Shown piece by piece: positions 63,144 through 64,000 of a DNA stretch of 64,000 nt (its first letter is position 1; each line of letters begins with the position of its first letter). The stretch is from Litchfieldia stipae. Its GTDB lineage: Bacteria > Bacillota > Bacilli > Bacillales > Bacillaceae_L. Both the position numbers and the translations under genes were made by a program. The notes below the pieces were generated by a model. It made no database searches, was not told the DNA's origin, and worked only from the letters and a program-made list of their open reading frames with translations. Location: NCBI RefSeq assembly GCF_014837155.1, contig NZ_JACYHA010000012.1:62001-126000 (forward strand), read 5' to 3'.

Positions 63144-64000
63144 TTAACTCTTTGAAAAAATAATCGTAACGGTTGTCCCTTCATTTACATTACTTGTAAT
63201 TTCAATAGAAGCATCATGGTATGACAGTACTTCTTGAACAATTGATAATCCTAATCCCGTTCCTTCTTTATTTCGAGCTTTATCCACTCGATAAAATCGG
63301 TCAAATATTTTATCTAATTCGTGTCTCTCTATTCCGATACCCGTATCATGGATCCTCACAATCACTTGCGAATTCTCTTCAACACATTGAATACTTATTT
63401 CTCCATACTCTTTATTGTACTTAATCGCATTTCCAATTAAATTTTCCCATGCATTCATCAATAATGACTGATCAGCATATAACGTGACAGGTTGAGAATC
63501 TATCTTAATTTCAAGCCCTTTCTCTTCTATTCTCCATAGCATCGAATGTACAACTTGATGGAGCTGCTCATCTATCCTTACTAATTTCTTATTAATGGGA
63601 TATGTTCCTTGATCAATGGAAGTAAGAATGAGCAATTGTTTTGTTAGATTAGACAAACGTTTAGCCTCTGTTTGAATAATCCCGTTATACTTTTTCCCCT
63701 CACTTGATGAAAGCTCCTGGTCTAGAAGTTCTGAATATCCTTGAATATTTAACAATGGTGATTGAAAATCATGAGAGACATTATTTATGAACTTTTTTCT
63801 TGCTTTGTCTGTATGTGCTAACCTCTGTTGCATTTTCCGAAAACTATCAGCAAGCTCTCCGATTTCGTCTTTCCGATTAACCATTAAAGGATACTCATAA
63901 TTTTGATTAGCAATTTCCTTTGTCGCACTCGTCAATTCCAAAAGTGATTTGGTTAATCTTCGAGACATGAGCAATATCCCTAGGATACTACTAATAAATA
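63144..64000 (-). CDS. Sensor histidine kinase, C-terminal part (cut by window edge)
   Basis: The frame stays open to the window end, so the 5' part is missing. What is visible is the end of a membrane helix (FISSILGILLMSRRL), a HAMP linker (TSATKEIANQNYEYPLMV), HisKA with NNVSHDFQSPLLNIQGYSEL, and HATPase_c with NLIGNAIKYNKEYG, DTGIGI and GTGLGLSIVQEVL. This is a classic membrane two-component sensor of the EnvZ/PhoR type; its response regulator probably lies upstream, beyond the window. Confidence 0.92.
   Translation of the reverse strand, partial: FISSILGILLMSRRLTKSLLELTSATKEIANQNYEYPLMVNRKDEIGELADSFRKMQQRLAHTDKARKKFINNVSHDFQSPLLNIQGYSELLDQELSSSEGKKYNGIIQTEAKRLSNLTKQLLILTSIDQGTYPINKKLVRIDEQLHQVVHSMLWRIEEKGLEIKIDSQPVTLYADQSLLMNAWENLIGNAIKYNKEYGEISIQCVEENSQVIVRIHDTGIGIERHELDKIFDRFYRVDKARNKEGTGLGLSIVQEVLSYHDASIEITSNVNEGTTVTIIFSKS

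Overview
The window looks like a low-GC Bacillaceae chromosome (Bacillus sensu lato). The evidence is relatives of Bacillus proteins (Sda, RocB, Amj, HxlA/HxlB/HxlR, AhpC/AhpF, a YcgT-type flavoprotein, a BrnQ carrier, orphan sporulation-type kinases), strong GGAGG ribosome binding sites, GTG and TTG starts, and PerR-, Fur- and CcpA-type sites. Three families of dispersed palindromic intergenic repeats are also present. No rRNA, tRNA, insertion sequence or phage gene was seen. The genus cannot be resolved by reading alone.

Region by region. 0-5.4 kb: tail of an MFS carrier, a GH2 beta-galactosidase, a secreted sugar dehydrogenase lipoprotein and a 3-methyladenine DNA glycosylase. 5.4-7.1 kb: a small unknown gene and an FtsZ paralogue that ends right after the GTPase/polymerisation domain. 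7.1-13 kb: mannonate genes uxuA and uxuB under a candidate CRE, a polar amino-acid ABC importer and an M20 amidohydrolase. 13-16.7 kb: an orphan kinase and a flavoprotein. 16.9-19 kb: a ParM/ParR-like segregation pair with a candidate iterated centromere. 19-23 kb: brnQ, and ahpCF behind a clear PerR box. 23-28 kb: a cell-wall group (L,D-transpeptidase, HTH-DUF1232 protein, two tandem SEDS polymerases). 28-33 kb: a Fur-controlled divergent iron locus.

33-46.8 kb: DUF2804 and DUF1835 proteins, a 7TM kinase, an HTH membrane regulator, the flippase Amj, and a self-contained ECF transporter (S, fused A-A', T) with a PHP hydrolase and a divergent RpiR/SIS regulator. Then come an unannotated 41-aa ORF, a SARP-type response regulator and two membrane proteins. 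46.9-50.7 kb is the most unusual segment. It holds a stand-alone cobalamin-binding protein with the CarH-type W-x9-EH motif, overlapped by a histidine kinase whose phospho-accepting His is Glu, then an ABM-fold protein and a small helical protein. Directly after these lie a previously uncalled sda gene and a soluble PAS kinase that is the obvious Sda target.

50.8-64 kb: a sulfurtransferase, the second 50-nt-periodic repeat locus, hxlR/hxlAB (formaldehyde fixation), a PadR/DUF4188 pair, four small unknown genes, an ABC importer under a lysine riboswitch (so very likely a lysine importer), rocB, a diguanylate cyclase and a sensor kinase cut by the window edge.

Common themes are nutrient scavenging (amino acids, iron, an unknown ECF substrate), redox and formaldehyde defence, and signalling that probably feeds the sporulation phosphorelay: five kinase-like genes lie here with no adjacent cognate regulator.
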